This document shows, in pieces, positions 51,435 through 60,473 of a stretch of DNA of 64,000 nucleotides; position 1 is the stretch's first letter; each line of letters starts with the position of its first letter. A program made the translations under genes and the position numbers. The notes beneath the pieces are model-generated. The model was given only the letters and a program-made list of their open reading frames with translations. It made no database searches and was not told the origin of the DNA. Origin of the DNA: Dyadobacter diqingensis (GTDB lineage Bacteria; Bacteroidota; Bacteroidia; Cytophagales; Spirosomataceae); contig NZ_JAMXKF010000010.1 of NCBI RefSeq assembly GCF_024220585.1, positions 359 to 64,358 of the forward strand, given 5' to 3'.

Positions 51435-53366
51435 ATGTCTTATTTGCACGCGCCGCGGCTCGTGTTTACCGGCGATTTCCTCTCGGACGTCAGTACGGTA
51501 AACAACGACACCGCTCACTACAACAATGCCACTTTTAAACCCAATTTTCAGGAGCCCGGAAAAGGAGCCACCAATGGATGGTGGAACCCGGAAGGAGGCG
51601 CTGTTTTTGATTTTCAGAATTGTGCTGTTCGTCAGATTTTTCTGCCGGATGGAACGACACAGGCCGACTCGTCGCAGGATATCATTATCGGTCAGCTTGT
51701 TGTAGGCGCGGAAGGCCGCCCGACCGGAAAAATGGTCGATCTGGATCCTGATGCGCAGATGGTGTCGGCCTTATGGTGTGTGCAGCTAAGGATTTGCACC
51801 GCACAGAATGAGCTGCTTTTTAAAGGTGATATCAAAACAACCTGCTTCCGGGATCTTCAGCTGAGACAACTGGATGGGGGTAAAAGCAACGGACAGCCGC
51901 TTGGTGCCACCTGGAATTCTACATTGACGAATATTACCTGGGGAGAACTGGCGGATTCTTCGCCGTTTTTAAAACAACTCAGGGCGACTACGCAGGGGGA
52001 TAAGTTGTCCATAAACCTGAATCCTTTCGGTTATTATTACGCGCACAACGACGGCAGGTTTTCGCTTGGCAGAATCATCGGATCGATCGGGCCTTATTTT
52101 GAAGGTGAACCAACGACCTTTGCTCCATACCGACGCCTATACGGGATCAACTACAACAGCGGCATTCGATCGACCTATCTGAACAATACCAACTTTCTTG
52201 TTGAAGCGGATAACAAGCGGCTTTCCATCGATTTTGGTGCCAGCTTTCCGGTTGCCAATTCCATCGGAACCATCAATTTTAATCAGACATTGATCCTGGC
52301 AGTAAGCAAAATTCCGTTGAATTATGCCGCCACCAAAGACGCTCCGGTTTTCTATATTAGTCCAAATGATGTTACAGAGATCGGGCCGTTGAATTACCAG
52401 TCGGATCCTGACTGGCTGAACCAAACCGGCGGTATCGTTTCGTTTAATAATTTATCCGACGAAACTATAAATGCGTTGGCTGATAATCAGTTGCTGGTGC
52501 TTACGCCATCTGCCGCCCAGACGGGGCAGTATGCGATCATCGCCCGTGAATCGGTCGACGGACTTTTTGTGAGAGCGGATGATTTTGTGCAGAGGCTGGA
52601 TGATGGCGACTCTGTGGAAATAGATTTTTATGCATTTCAGTGGGGGAAACCGCTTGCCAATAATGTCATCACGCTTACCCTGGAAGCTCCGACGCCAGAC
52701 ACTCCGATTGGTCCCCAAAACCCGATTTCCGAGCTTTACGGGAATAATTATCCGATTGATGGGATAACGTTTCAGTCACAGATCACAACCTGTGAAAAAG
52801 GAACAGCAAAAATGCTGCTGACCGGAAATGCAATCCACAGTCCGAGACATTATATTGATGGACAGGTCTACACGATCGATTATCAGCTGAACACGGTTGA
52901 CCCGGCTTTCGGGACGGAGTCGGTCGTGCTTCATTTGCGTGATTACTTTGAAGTGATCGAGAAACCGGTCTGGTCGGATATTTCTGACATGATGATCCAG
53001 TATAGCAATCTGTATCCGATCATGAGTAAATATGTGGTGAACCTTTCGGATCCGGAAGACCTGATTCAGAAAAAGAACATTCTGATTTTCGCTTTTTCCC
53101 GTCCGATGGAAGATACCATGCACATGCCTGTGACGAGAGATTTGTCGGCTCCCAAAAGACAGACCATTCTCAACTGGTTAAAGGATCCGGTGTTAACCCG
53201 CACCAGCAGTCTGAAGGGTATTGCCGAAAAACCCAAATCGGAAAATCCGGTTGCAGTGGGAACGGCATTGTCCGAAAAACAGATGAAGTACAAAGAGGCT
53301 GTCAAAGCTAAAAACGGATCATTTCCGGGCTTTCCCAAGACAGATAACTTGTTTGAAAATTTATGA
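51435..53366 (+). CDS. VioB/RebD N-terminal-part-like protein (first half of a split enzyme)
   Basis: A 643-residue protein without a signal peptide. I compared it from memory with VioB (chromopyrrolate synthase). Both begin with a MSxL-xxPRxxFxG-type segment, and the region NLYPIMSKYVVNLSDPEDLIQ...MPVTRDLSAPKRQTILNWL corresponds to a VioB stretch YPFMSDKVFSLADR...MPSTRELSAPKARLFLKYL, just before the ferritin-like half. In VioB/RebD/StaD both parts are one chain of about 1000 residues; here the second part is a separate gene starting 24 nt later. A role in joining imines of aromatic amino acids is the family knowledge; whether it holds here is open. No VioA/RebO-type oxidase is in the window. 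Confidence 0.68.
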   Translation: MSYLHAPRLVFTGDFLSDVSTVNNDTAHYNNATFKPNFQEPGKGATNGWWNPEGGAVFDFQNCAVRQIFLPDGTTQADSSQDIIIGQLVVGAEGRPTGKMVDLDPDAQMVSALWCVQLRICTAQNELLFKGDIKTTCFRDLQLRQLDGGKSNGQPLGATWNSTLTNITWGELADSSPFLKQLRATTQGDKLSINLNPFGYYYAHNDGRFSLGRIIGSIGPYFEGEPTTFAPYRRLYGINYNSGIRSTYLNNTNFLVEADNKRLSIDFGASFPVANSIGTINFNQTLILAVSKIPLNYAATKDAPVFYISPNDVTEIGPLNYQSDPDWLNQTGGIVSFNNLSDETINALADNQLLVLTPSAAQTGQYAIIARESVDGLFVRADDFVQRLDDGDSVEIDFYAFQWGKPLANNVITLTLEAPTPDTPIGPQNPISELYGNNYPIDGITFQSQITTCEKGTAKMLLTGNAIHSPRHYIDGQVYTIDYQLNTVDPAFGTESVVLHLRDYFEVIEKPVWSDISDMMIQYSNLYPIMSKYVVNLSDPEDLIQKKNILIFAFSRPMEDTMHMPVTRDLSAPKRQTILNWLKDPVLTRTSSLKGIAEKPKSENPVAVGTALSEKQMKYKEAVKAKNGSFPGFPKTDNLFENL

Positions 53367-53390
53367 TCCACCGTTAGAAAAATCCTCACA

Positions 53391-54443
53391 ATGCTTAAAA
53401 TAGATTCAAAATTCATACAAAAGGTGCAGCAGTCCGAGGAGTTGGAAGAGCTGTATCCATTGCTTCAAAATGCCATCGAACTGGAGCATTCAACCATCCC
53501 GCCTTACCTGACGGCAATGTTTTCCATCAAACCGGGGAAAAACCTGGAAGACAGAAAGATCATTCATTCCATTGTGATTGAAGAAATGATGCACATGACC
53601 ATCGCCGCAAATATTTTGAATGCCCTGGGTGGGCAGCCTTATATCAGTAACAGCGATTTTGTACCGGAATATCCCGGTCCGCTACCCATGGGAATAGGGA
53701 ACGGCCTGATCGTGGGACTGGAAAAATATTCAAAAGCCTGTGTGAAAAATGTATTCATGGAGATAGAAGAGCCGGAAAATCCACTGGTTTTCAAGTCTTT
53801 TTCGCTGGCTGCTACGCAGGATTTCAGTACCATCGGGCAGTTTTACCTTGCTTTGCAACAAAAAATAGAAGAAATAGCGCCTATTGAATTGCCGGGGGAT
53901 AAAAGCAAACAAGTGACTTCTGCATTTTTTGATCCCGCATTGCTTTTCCCGATTTACACACGACACGATGCTGTGAATGCGATCAACATCATCGTGGAAC
54001 AGGGCGAAGGAACCTCCATTTCTCCGTTGGACCAGGATGGTGAAATAGCGCATTATTATCGTTTTGAAGAACTTTTTAAAGGTAAAAAACTGATCAAGGA
54101 TGATACGGCGCCAAACGGATTTTCGTTTTCGGGGCCTGATATTCCTTTTAATCCGGATGACGTTTATCCGCTGTTCCCGAATACCAAAATTGCGATGTTA
54201 CCCACGGGCAGCGAGGAATGGAACAGGATGAAGCAGTTCAATACCAGCTATTTTTCTTTGCTGCAAGGGTTGCATAAGACTTTCAACGGCGATCCTGCCG
54301 GGCTGGATAATACCATCGGGATTATGTACGACCTCAAACTGACTGCCGAAAAATTGTGTGCGACACCGTTTCCGGGCAAGGAAGGGTACACGATCGGGCC
54401 ATCGTTCGAGTATATCACTGTTCCTTCTGAAATAGCGGTTTAA
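53391..54443 (+). CDS. Ferritin-like protein, iminophenyl-pyruvate dimer synthase domain (second half of the split enzyme)
   Basis: A 350-residue protein. Residues 15-90 hold the ferritin-like diiron pattern LLQNAIELEHSTIPPYLTAMFSI and HSIVIEEMMHMTIAANILNALGGQP: Glu30, Glu32, Glu65 and His68 are the likely iron ligands. This is the domain that forms the C-terminal part of VioB, RebD and StaD, where chromopyrrolic acid or the tryptophan-imine dimer is made. The family also occurs alone in many bacteria and fungi. The gene lies 24 nt after the VioB-N-like gene, in the same operon, and a terminator follows. Substrate unknown. Confidence 0.8.
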   Translation: MLKIDSKFIQKVQQSEELEELYPLLQNAIELEHSTIPPYLTAMFSIKPGKNLEDRKIIHSIVIEEMMHMTIAANILNALGGQPYISNSDFVPEYPGPLPMGIGNGLIVGLEKYSKACVKNVFMEIEEPENPLVFKSFSLAATQDFSTIGQFYLALQQKIEEIAPIELPGDKSKQVTSAFFDPALLFPIYTRHDAVNAINIIVEQGEGTSISPLDQDGEIAHYYRFEELFKGKKLIKDDTAPNGFSFSGPDIPFNPDDVYPLFPNTKIAMLPTGSEEWNRMKQFNTSYFSLLQGLHKTFNGDPAGLDNTIGIMYDLKLTAEKLCATPFPGKEGYTIGPSFEYITVPSEIAV

Positions 54444-54461
54444 AACAGATGAAATAATAAG

Positions 54462-54496
54462 AAAAGCGCGGGGTGTTTGACAGCTCCGCGCTTTTT
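54462..54496 (+). terminator. Rho-independent terminator
   Basis: AAAAGCGCGG (54462-54471) and CCGCGCTTTT (54486-54495) pair over 10 bp around a 14-base loop; T follows. It ends the VioB-like operon before the enolase-superfamily gene. Confidence 0.88.
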
Positions 54497-54610
54497 CGTT
54501 TTGCCGAATGTTATAACTTTTAAAAATGATCAGGTTATAACCGGACGCGCCGGTGCTTTAAGATTAGGGAGTTATTTACAATTCCTGATCTGATCAACTA
54601 TTTGATATCC

Positions 54611-56029
54611 ATGAACATCCTTTCCGATAGCGAAAGTCCGATAAACCGGCGTGATTTTGTAAAGTACACCAGCGCCTTGGCGACTTTGGGTTTAACAGAT
54701 TTTGGGCAAAATTTAAAAGAAATGAATGCAGGCAATACGGTAAAAAATCCGGTTCGTATAAAAAATGTCAGTGCCAATTTTGAACGGGAGGCACTCAACC
54801 CTTACCGTTTTAAGGGCAGCCAGATTACCGAAAGCTGGCAAACCGCTGCCTATCTGGAATCTGATTCCGGGATCAGGAAAGTCGGTTTGGCAACCCAGGG
54901 CGTGCTCTGGTCGGATTCGAAAGTAGCGGCGGGGCATTCGGAAAGTGCTGGAAATGCGCTCATGTATGCAATGACTGAGCGGGCTTTGCAAATGATGAAA
55001 GGAACCACTTTTACAGATCCGGTTGCGCTGCTGGATCAACTGTTGCCGGAAGTTTTGGCTTACGGGAAGAAGATTACAGGCAATGCAGATCTTCGGAAAA
55101 CTTTTGCGCTGAACGCGCTCGTCAGTGTCGACAATGCGGCCTGGCTTCTGTATGCGGCAGAAAATAAAATGAAAACGTTTGACGAAATGATACCGGCTGC
55201 TTACAAACCCAGTCTTAGTTATCGTCACGAAAAAGTTGCCAGCATTCCTTCGTTTGCCGTAGGTACCGATACCGGAAAAATTAAAACGGCTGCCGATGAA
55301 GGTTATTTTATCATGAAACTGAAAACAGGATCGGCCGGAACGCAGGCGGAAATGCTTGAAAAGGACATGGCTTTTATGTCTGCAGTTCATAAAACGATCG
55401 GGCATTATGAAACGCCTTATACCAAAAATGGCAAGATCCCTTATTACATTGATCCCAACGGGCGTTACGAAAAAAAGGAAACGCTGTTGCGTTTTATTGA
55501 TCACATGAAAAAGATTGGTGGACTTGAACAGATTGCCGTGATCGAGGAGCCTTTGGGAGAAGATAACAATGATTTTGTGGGTGATGTAGGTGTGCGGATC
55601 GGAGCCGACGAAAGTGCGCATACGGTTGAAGATGCTGCCAAAAGGATGGAGCAGGGCTATTCAGTGATGATCGTGAAAGCCATTGCGAAGACTTTGAGCA
55701 TGACGATGAAAATTACCCAACTGGCGCACGAGAGGAAAATCCCCTGTTTCTGTGCCGATCTTACGGTTAATCCCATTCTGGTAGACTGGAACAAGTCGGT
55801 TGCAGCACGCTTATCTCCCTTTCCGGATATTGCTATCGGTTTGCAGGAAACGAATGGTCATCAATATTATAAAAACTGGGATAGATTGATGAGTTATCAC
55901 CCCAAAGCCGGTGCAAACTGGACGCAAACGAATAAAGGAATTTATTTGACCGACAAGACTTTCTTTGAACAAAGCGGCGGAATTCTGGAATCTTCACAGC
56001 ATTATTTGGATTTATTTGTCACCGGATAA
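54611..56029 (+). CDS. Tat-exported enolase-superfamily enzyme
   Basis: A 472-residue protein with an N-terminal RR-type signal (INRRDFVKYTSALATLGLTD) and an enolase-like fold: the capping part to about 210, then a barrel with FIMKLKTG (the K-x-K base position), YYIDPNGRYEKKETLLRFIDHMKKIGG (first metal ligand), IAVIEEPLG (second) and VRIGADESAHTVEDAAKRM (third), and a later VMIVKAIAKT lysine. It belongs to the mandelate racemase/muconate lactonising/dipeptide epimerase group. The substrate is likely an acid with an alpha proton (inference). The start is the ATG at 54611; a TTG nine bases upstream is unlikely. It follows the split VioB-like pair with a terminator between. Confidence 0.83.
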   Translation: MNILSDSESPINRRDFVKYTSALATLGLTDFGQNLKEMNAGNTVKNPVRIKNVSANFEREALNPYRFKGSQITESWQTAAYLESDSGIRKVGLATQGVLWSDSKVAAGHSESAGNALMYAMTERALQMMKGTTFTDPVALLDQLLPEVLAYGKKITGNADLRKTFALNALVSVDNAAWLLYAAENKMKTFDEMIPAAYKPSLSYRHEKVASIPSFAVGTDTGKIKTAADEGYFIMKLKTGSAGTQAEMLEKDMAFMSAVHKTIGHYETPYTKNGKIPYYIDPNGRYEKKETLLRFIDHMKKIGGLEQIAVIEEPLGEDNNDFVGDVGVRIGADESAHTVEDAAKRMEQGYSVMIVKAIAKTLSMTMKITQLAHERKIPCFCADLTVNPILVDWNKSVAARLSPFPDIAIGLQETNGHQYYKNWDRLMSYHPKAGANWTQTNKGIYLTDKTFFEQSGGILESSQHYLDLFVTG

Positions 56030-56130
56030 GAACTTGTTGCAATCAAGAATATATTCTATAATTTTTGTAAATTACTTCGTAGTCGGCATGGTTTTTGCGA
56101 ACTACTGAAATTATTGATTTACAATTAATT

Positions 56131-56580
56131 ATGATGATTATGAAAATGCAATGGATTGTCAACACGCTGGGAATGATGCTTATATCCCTTTCTCTATCAG
56201 CACAGGTGGTATCAAAGGATTCATTAAATGTCTTGAAACAACAAAAAGAATCGCTGGAAATAAGCAAGAAATTAACCGATCGCAAGTTGGAACTGGCCAA
56301 ATATGAAAATCAATTGGCAGAAAAAACGGCTGAGGTAACCAAGACTGCCGAGCAGGCGCAGAAATCTGCGGATGAAAATGGCAAAATGGCGGCCAAACTA
56401 AGTGGCAATGCGCAGGATAGAAAGCTTGCAAAAAGTGCTCGTAAGAGTGCGAATGCGGCGGAACGTGATGCTAAAAAAGCGAGAAGGGCAGAAGATAATC
56501 TGGCAAGTCTGAAAAAAAATATAGAGTCTTTGAAAAGCAAAATTGCTGACGACGAAAGCAAATTGTCGGCTGTTAAGTGA
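56131..56580 (+). CDS. Secreted coiled-coil protein
   Basis: A protein of 149 residues from the ATG at 56131 (or 146 from 56140): signal peptide ending SLSAQ, then a single long coiled coil rich in A, K, E and Q (SLEISKKLTDRKLELAKYENQLAEKTAEVTKTAEQAQKSADENGKMAAKL, AKSARKSANAAERDAKKARRAEDNLASLKKN). The pattern suggests a rod- or fibre-like periplasmic protein, as in lipoprotein Lpp-type or Skp-type molecules, but without their marks. A start at TTG 56095 adds a non-signal tail and is rejected. Function unknown. Confidence 0.72.
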   Translation: MMIMKMQWIVNTLGMMLISLSLSAQVVSKDSLNVLKQQKESLEISKKLTDRKLELAKYENQLAEKTAEVTKTAEQAQKSADENGKMAAKLSGNAQDRKLAKSARKSANAAERDAKKARRAEDNLASLKKNIESLKSKIADDESKLSAVK

Positions 56581-56614
56581 CAGGCAGTTTTACTTTTTCG
56601 AATCAACACAGAAG

Positions 56615-56645
56615 AGTCCGGAGAAATCCGGACTTTCTTTTTTTA
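56615..56645 (+). terminator. Rho-independent terminator
   Basis: AGTCCGGA and TCCGGACT pair around GAAA, followed by TTCTTTTTTT. It ends the coiled-coil gene. Confidence 0.9.
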
Positions 56646-56734
56646 GAAGTCTGCGGTCAACGAAAATGACTTTGTTAACTTCGTGTTAGCTAACAGCTTT
56701 TTGTTCCTTGTCTGGACTTATCAAATGACCACGG

Positions 56735-57577
56735 ATGGAAACCCAACCATATCATGAACGTATTACCGACGGTAAATTTCGGAGTGCAGTGGATTTGCTG
56801 GATGCCGGAGATGCCGACGGACTGAAAGTATATCTGACTCAAAATCCGGAATTGGTGTATCAAAGGATTTTGTTTGACGAAGAGGGTTATTTCAAAAATC
56901 CGGGTCTGCTGGAATTCGTCGCCGAAAATCCCGTGCGCCACGACAGGCTGCCTGAGAATATCGTAGAGGTAGCCCGGGTTATTTTGGAAGCGGGTGCAAA
57001 AAATAACGCCGACCAGATTGATTATACGCTGGGACTGGTTTGTTCCGGGCGGGTACCGCGTGAATTCAAGGTGCAAATTCCGTTAATTGACTTGCTTTGT
57101 AGTTATGGCGCAAATCCCGACGGAGCCATGACAGCCGCGTTGGCGCATGGGGAGTTTGAGGCGGTAGAGTCGATGATAGCAAAAGGTGCAGTGATCGATT
57201 TGCCAGCCGCCGCCGCGACAGGACGAACGAATTTTGTGGCAAAACTTATTCCACTGTCGGACAGCAGGCAAAAACATTTAGCGCTTGCTTTTGCAGCGCA
57301 ACACGGGCACGCGGCAGCTCTGAAATTTTTACTGGATGCTGGGTTGGATCCAAGTCTTTATAATCCCGAAGGTGCACATATGTTTTCTACGCCTTTGCAT
57401 CAGGCCATTATTTCCGGTCACGAAAACTGCGTCAGGTTACTGGTTGAGGCGGGAGCGCGGCTGGATTTAAAGGATACCATTTATCACGGAACTGCGCTGG
57501 ATTGGGCAATGTATTTCGAAAATACGGCCATTATAAGTTATCTGCGGTCGCAGGGAGCGAAGCCGGGCGACGAATAA
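56735..57577 (+). CDS. Ankyrin-repeat protein, 280 aa
   Basis: A 280-residue cytosolic protein. Ankyrin-like helix pairs are clear at the end (KHLALAFAAQHGHAAALKFLLDAGLDPSLYNPEGAHMFSTPLHQAIISGHENCVRLLVEAGARLDLKDTIYHGTALDWAMYFENTAIISYLRSQGAKPG) and less so at the start (FRSAVDLLDAGDADGLKVYLTQNPEL, NIVEVARVILEAGAKNNADQIDYTLGLVC). It probably binds a protein. It lies alone and has no membrane segment. Confidence 0.88.
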   Translation: METQPYHERITDGKFRSAVDLLDAGDADGLKVYLTQNPELVYQRILFDEEGYFKNPGLLEFVAENPVRHDRLPENIVEVARVILEAGAKNNADQIDYTLGLVCSGRVPREFKVQIPLIDLLCSYGANPDGAMTAALAHGEFEAVESMIAKGAVIDLPAAAATGRTNFVAKLIPLSDSRQKHLALAFAAQHGHAAALKFLLDAGLDPSLYNPEGAHMFSTPLHQAIISGHENCVRLLVEAGARLDLKDTIYHGTALDWAMYFENTAIISYLRSQGAKPGDE

Positions 57578-57670
57578 GTAACCTTAAAAATCTTTTAAAT
57601 GCTTTTTTGCCAGTAGTTTGGCCGTATTTTGAACTTACTTGTGGGTAAACTCAAAATTATTCCGGCGCAT

Positions 57671-58531
57671 ATGAAAACCGTTCATTTTACCCTGTTGTTT
57701 GTTTTGCTGGTTAGCTGTGTTTTTGCCCAGTCGGGGAAAGTACTCGATAATCTTTCACTTCCCAGTAAATTACTGAAATCAGAAAGGAAATTTGCGATTT
57801 ACTTACCGCCTGATTATGCGACATCGGAACGAAGTTATCCTGTTCTTTATCTCCTGCATGGTGCCGGTGACGACCACACGGGCTGGGTTCAGTTTGGCGA
57901 GGTATTGAATATTACCGATAAAGCGATCCGTGACGGATCGGCGACACCGATGATTATTGTCATGCCGGATGCCGATACCGGCCGGAGAGGTTATTTCAAT
58001 GACGTAAAAGGCGACTGGCCTTACGAGGACTTTTTCTTTCAGGAACTGATGCCTTTTGTCGAGAAAAAATACCGTATTAAAACAGATAAGCGCTATCGCG
58101 CCGTTGCCGGTTTGTCTATGGGCGGTGGCGGGAGTTTTATGTATGCCCTGCATCATCCGGAATTATTTTCATCGGCTTGTCCGCTAAGCGCATCAACGGG
58201 ACCGATTACGTTGGAGGATGCCCGGAAAAACCTGATCAGAAATAACCCCAATATTGCCGATTCGACGGTAAGCAATTACTACAACCGGCATAGTGCGCTG
58301 GCATTAATCGATAAAATTCCGGATGCGCAGAAAAAAGCAGTGCGCTGGTATATCGATTGCGGCGACGATGATTTTCTGTTTGAAGGGAACAGTCTTGTGC
58401 ATATTGCGCTGCGTAAAAAGGAAGTTCCGCATGAGTTCAGGATTCGCGACGGGGCTCACAACTGGACTTACTGGCGCACCTCGCTGCCGAGTGTACTGGA
58501 ATTTGTTTCGCAGGGTTTTCATCAATACTAA
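57671..58531 (+). CDS. Secreted alpha/beta-hydrolase esterase (esterase D/CE1-like)
   Basis: A 286-residue secreted hydrolase (signal peptide ends VFAQ). It has the esterase D-like pattern: FAIYLPPDYATSERSYPVLYLLHGAGDDHTGW, PMIIVMPDADTGRRGYF, and the nucleophile elbow GLSMGGGGSFMYALHHPELFSSACPLSAS, where the serine in GLSMGG is catalytic; the acid and base are probably in YIDCGDDDFLFEG and RDGAHNWTYWRTSLP. Such enzymes cleave acyl esters of sugars or plant phenolics. The start is the ATG at 57671; an upstream TTG frame at 57629 is rejected. It begins 93 nt after the ankyrin gene and ends 18 nt before an SDR gene, so those two are probably one operon. Confidence 0.88.
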   Translation: MKTVHFTLLFVLLVSCVFAQSGKVLDNLSLPSKLLKSERKFAIYLPPDYATSERSYPVLYLLHGAGDDHTGWVQFGEVLNITDKAIRDGSATPMIIVMPDADTGRRGYFNDVKGDWPYEDFFFQELMPFVEKKYRIKTDKRYRAVAGLSMGGGGSFMYALHHPELFSSACPLSASTGPITLEDARKNLIRNNPNIADSTVSNYYNRHSALALIDKIPDAQKKAVRWYIDCGDDDFLFEGNSLVHIALRKKEVPHEFRIRDGAHNWTYWRTSLPSVLEFVSQGFHQY

Positions 58532-58549
58532 TCCGGAGTCATTCAGTTT

Positions 58550-59335
58550 ATGAGCAACTCGGTTCTTCCCGGCATTAAACAATTCGATCTGACAGGAAAA
58601 AGTGCTGTCATCACGGGCGGCTCCCGCGGGCTGGGTTACGCGATGGCGGCCGGACTGGCTTCTGCCGGCGCAGACATTATGCTTGTAAACAGAAATGTCG
58701 AGGAAGGGAATATCGCGGCCGAGCAACTGAGACGGGATTTCGGTACCAAAGTGGTGACTTTCGGTGCCGATATAACCAGTCAGGCTGAGACGGAAGTGAT
58801 GGCGCAAATGGCGGTCAATACTTTTGGGAAAATAGATATTCTGATCAACAGCGCGGGTATCAATATTCGTGGGCCGATTGATGAAATATCCCATGACGAC
58901 TTTAATCAGGTGATGCAGGTGAATGTCAACGGAACCTGGCTTAGTTCGCGGGCGGTAACACCTTTTATGAAACAAAGAAAAAGCGGGCGGATAATCAATC
59001 TTGCCAGTACGCTGGGGTTGGTTGGACTTGCCAATCGCACTCCTTATACCGCCAGCAAAGGCGCAATCGTGCAAATGACGAGGGCGTTGGCGCTTGAACT
59101 GGCGCCTTTCAATATCATGGTGAACGCAATATGTCCGGGCCCTTTTTTGACCGATATGAATATCCCGATTGCTGACAGTGACGAAGCCAAAACGATTGTT
59201 TTGGGTGCTACGGCATTGGGACGCTGGGGACAGTTAAAAGAAATTCAGGGAGCTGCTATTTTTCTTGCCAGTGATGCTTCCAGTTATATGGTCGGCTCTA
59301 TGCTAACCGTAGACGGCGGGTGGACGGCACGATAA
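58550..59335 (+). CDS. SDR-family oxidoreductase (FabG/gluconate 5-dehydrogenase-like)
   Basis: A 261-residue classical short-chain dehydrogenase. Cofactor site GGSRGLGYAMAAGL (residues 24-37), NSAGIN as the structural motif, catalytic Ser in INLASTLGLVGLANRTPYTASKGAIVQM with the YxxxK (Tyr-Thr-Ala-Ser-Lys) and the C-terminal DGGW. It interconverts alcohols and ketones, probably with a sugar or keto acid. It starts 18 nt after the esterase and may work on a product released by it (inference). Confidence 0.93.
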   Translation: MSNSVLPGIKQFDLTGKSAVITGGSRGLGYAMAAGLASAGADIMLVNRNVEEGNIAAEQLRRDFGTKVVTFGADITSQAETEVMAQMAVNTFGKIDILINSAGINIRGPIDEISHDDFNQVMQVNVNGTWLSSRAVTPFMKQRKSGRIINLASTLGLVGLANRTPYTASKGAIVQMTRALALELAPFNIMVNAICPGPFLTDMNIPIADSDEAKTIVLGATALGRWGQLKEIQGAAIFLASDASSYMVGSMLTVDGGWTAR

Positions 59336-59735
59336 CCCGCCATTTATGTACTCATTTTCTCTCCAAATGCGCAAGAGCTTGTATCTCTGAACCTCAATTT
59401 TAATTTTTTTCTAATAATCTGCCACGAAAAGAAAAAAGGAAACGTATTCATCCTTCAGACACTTTTAAATCTTGTGGCACGGATTTTACAGCAGCGTTAG
59501 TCGTGTTAGATGATCGTTTTTATAGAAAAATTAAGAATGGGATACTTTTTGTAAACCCTTTCCGTTTTTTATCCTGTTATAATTTGGTAAAACCAATCTG
59601 GGCCAAAATATTTGAGGTCCTGAAAAACAGGAATGCCAATCCGATTCTTTAACACACCAGAACGCGCACCTGACAAGCCCTCCATTTCAAGATTAAGGAT
59701 CAACCTGACTTATTGTTGCATATTTAATTAATGTT
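59336..59735. other. Gene-free stretch, 400 bp
   Basis: No gene, terminator or RNA that I can support. A TATAATTTG at about 59577 resembles a -7 element but has one extra base. The remainder is AT-rich noncoding sequence. Confidence 0.4.
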
Positions 59736-60473
59736 ATGGAAAGCATCGAGCAAGACAATGTCTTCAAGGAGGAGATTTCGGAAGCCTCTGATTTTAAGTT
59801 TGGAAGTAAAGTAGTGAAGGTTTTCGATGATATGGTAAACCGTTCGGTGCCACATTATGGAGAAATTCAGAGGATGGTAGCCGAGCTGGCCGCCGATCAT
59901 GCACAAAAAGACACGCTGGTGTACGATCTGGGTTGCTCGACAGGCACGACGATGATCGGACTCGATACCTTAGTTTCACAGGATATTTCGTTTGTCGGGA
60001 TCGACGAATCGGATGAAATGCTTGCCAAATGTGACGTCAAACTCCAACAGGCGGGTATGACAAGACCCTATGAACTTCGCGCGGCTGATCTGCATGGCGA
60101 GTTAAGTATTCAAAATGCCTCGGTGGTGATCCTTTGTCTGACATTGCAATTTCTCCGTCCGATTCACAGAAAAAGGTGCCTTAAAAATATCTACAAAGGC
60201 CTTAATCCCGGCGGGACATTGATTTTGGTCGAGAAAATACTAGCGGAAGACAGTGTTTTTAACCGTGATTTTATCAAATATTACTACGATTACAAAAGAC
60301 GCAACCAGTACAGCGACCTGGAAATTTCCCAAAAAAGAGAAGCACTTGAAAATGTCCTGATTCCGTATAAGTTATCGGAAAATATTTTCCTGCTCGAAGA
60401 TGTTGGTTTTGCGCACTGCGAAACTTTTTTTAAATGGTACAATTTTGCCGGAATTATAGCTCACAAAAAATGA
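59736..60473 (+). CDS. cmoA: Carboxy-S-adenosyl-L-methionine synthase
   Basis: A 245-residue SAM-dependent enzyme of the CmoA family, which makes carboxy-SAM from SAM and prephenate. Recognised by DFKFGSKVVKVFDDMVNRSVPHYGEIQRM at the N terminus, the SAM motif LVYDLGCSTGTTM, the second part FVGIDESDEMLAKC and the block NQYSDLEISQKREALENVLIPY; in E. coli CmoA the arginine of the SQKR block is the one I know to hold the carboxylate, and it is conserved. Length agrees with CmoA (about 247). Carboxy-SAM normally serves CmoB for tRNA cmo5U34 modification; CmoB is not in the window. The ATGA overlap couples it to a membrane methyltransferase-like gene. Confidence 0.93.
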   Translation: MESIEQDNVFKEEISEASDFKFGSKVVKVFDDMVNRSVPHYGEIQRMVAELAADHAQKDTLVYDLGCSTGTTMIGLDTLVSQDISFVGIDESDEMLAKCDVKLQQAGMTRPYELRAADLHGELSIQNASVVILCLTLQFLRPIHRKRCLKNIYKGLNPGGTLILVEKILAEDSVFNRDFIKYYYDYKRRNQYSDLEISQKREALENVLIPYKLSENIFLLEDVGFAHCETFFKWYNFAGIIAHKK

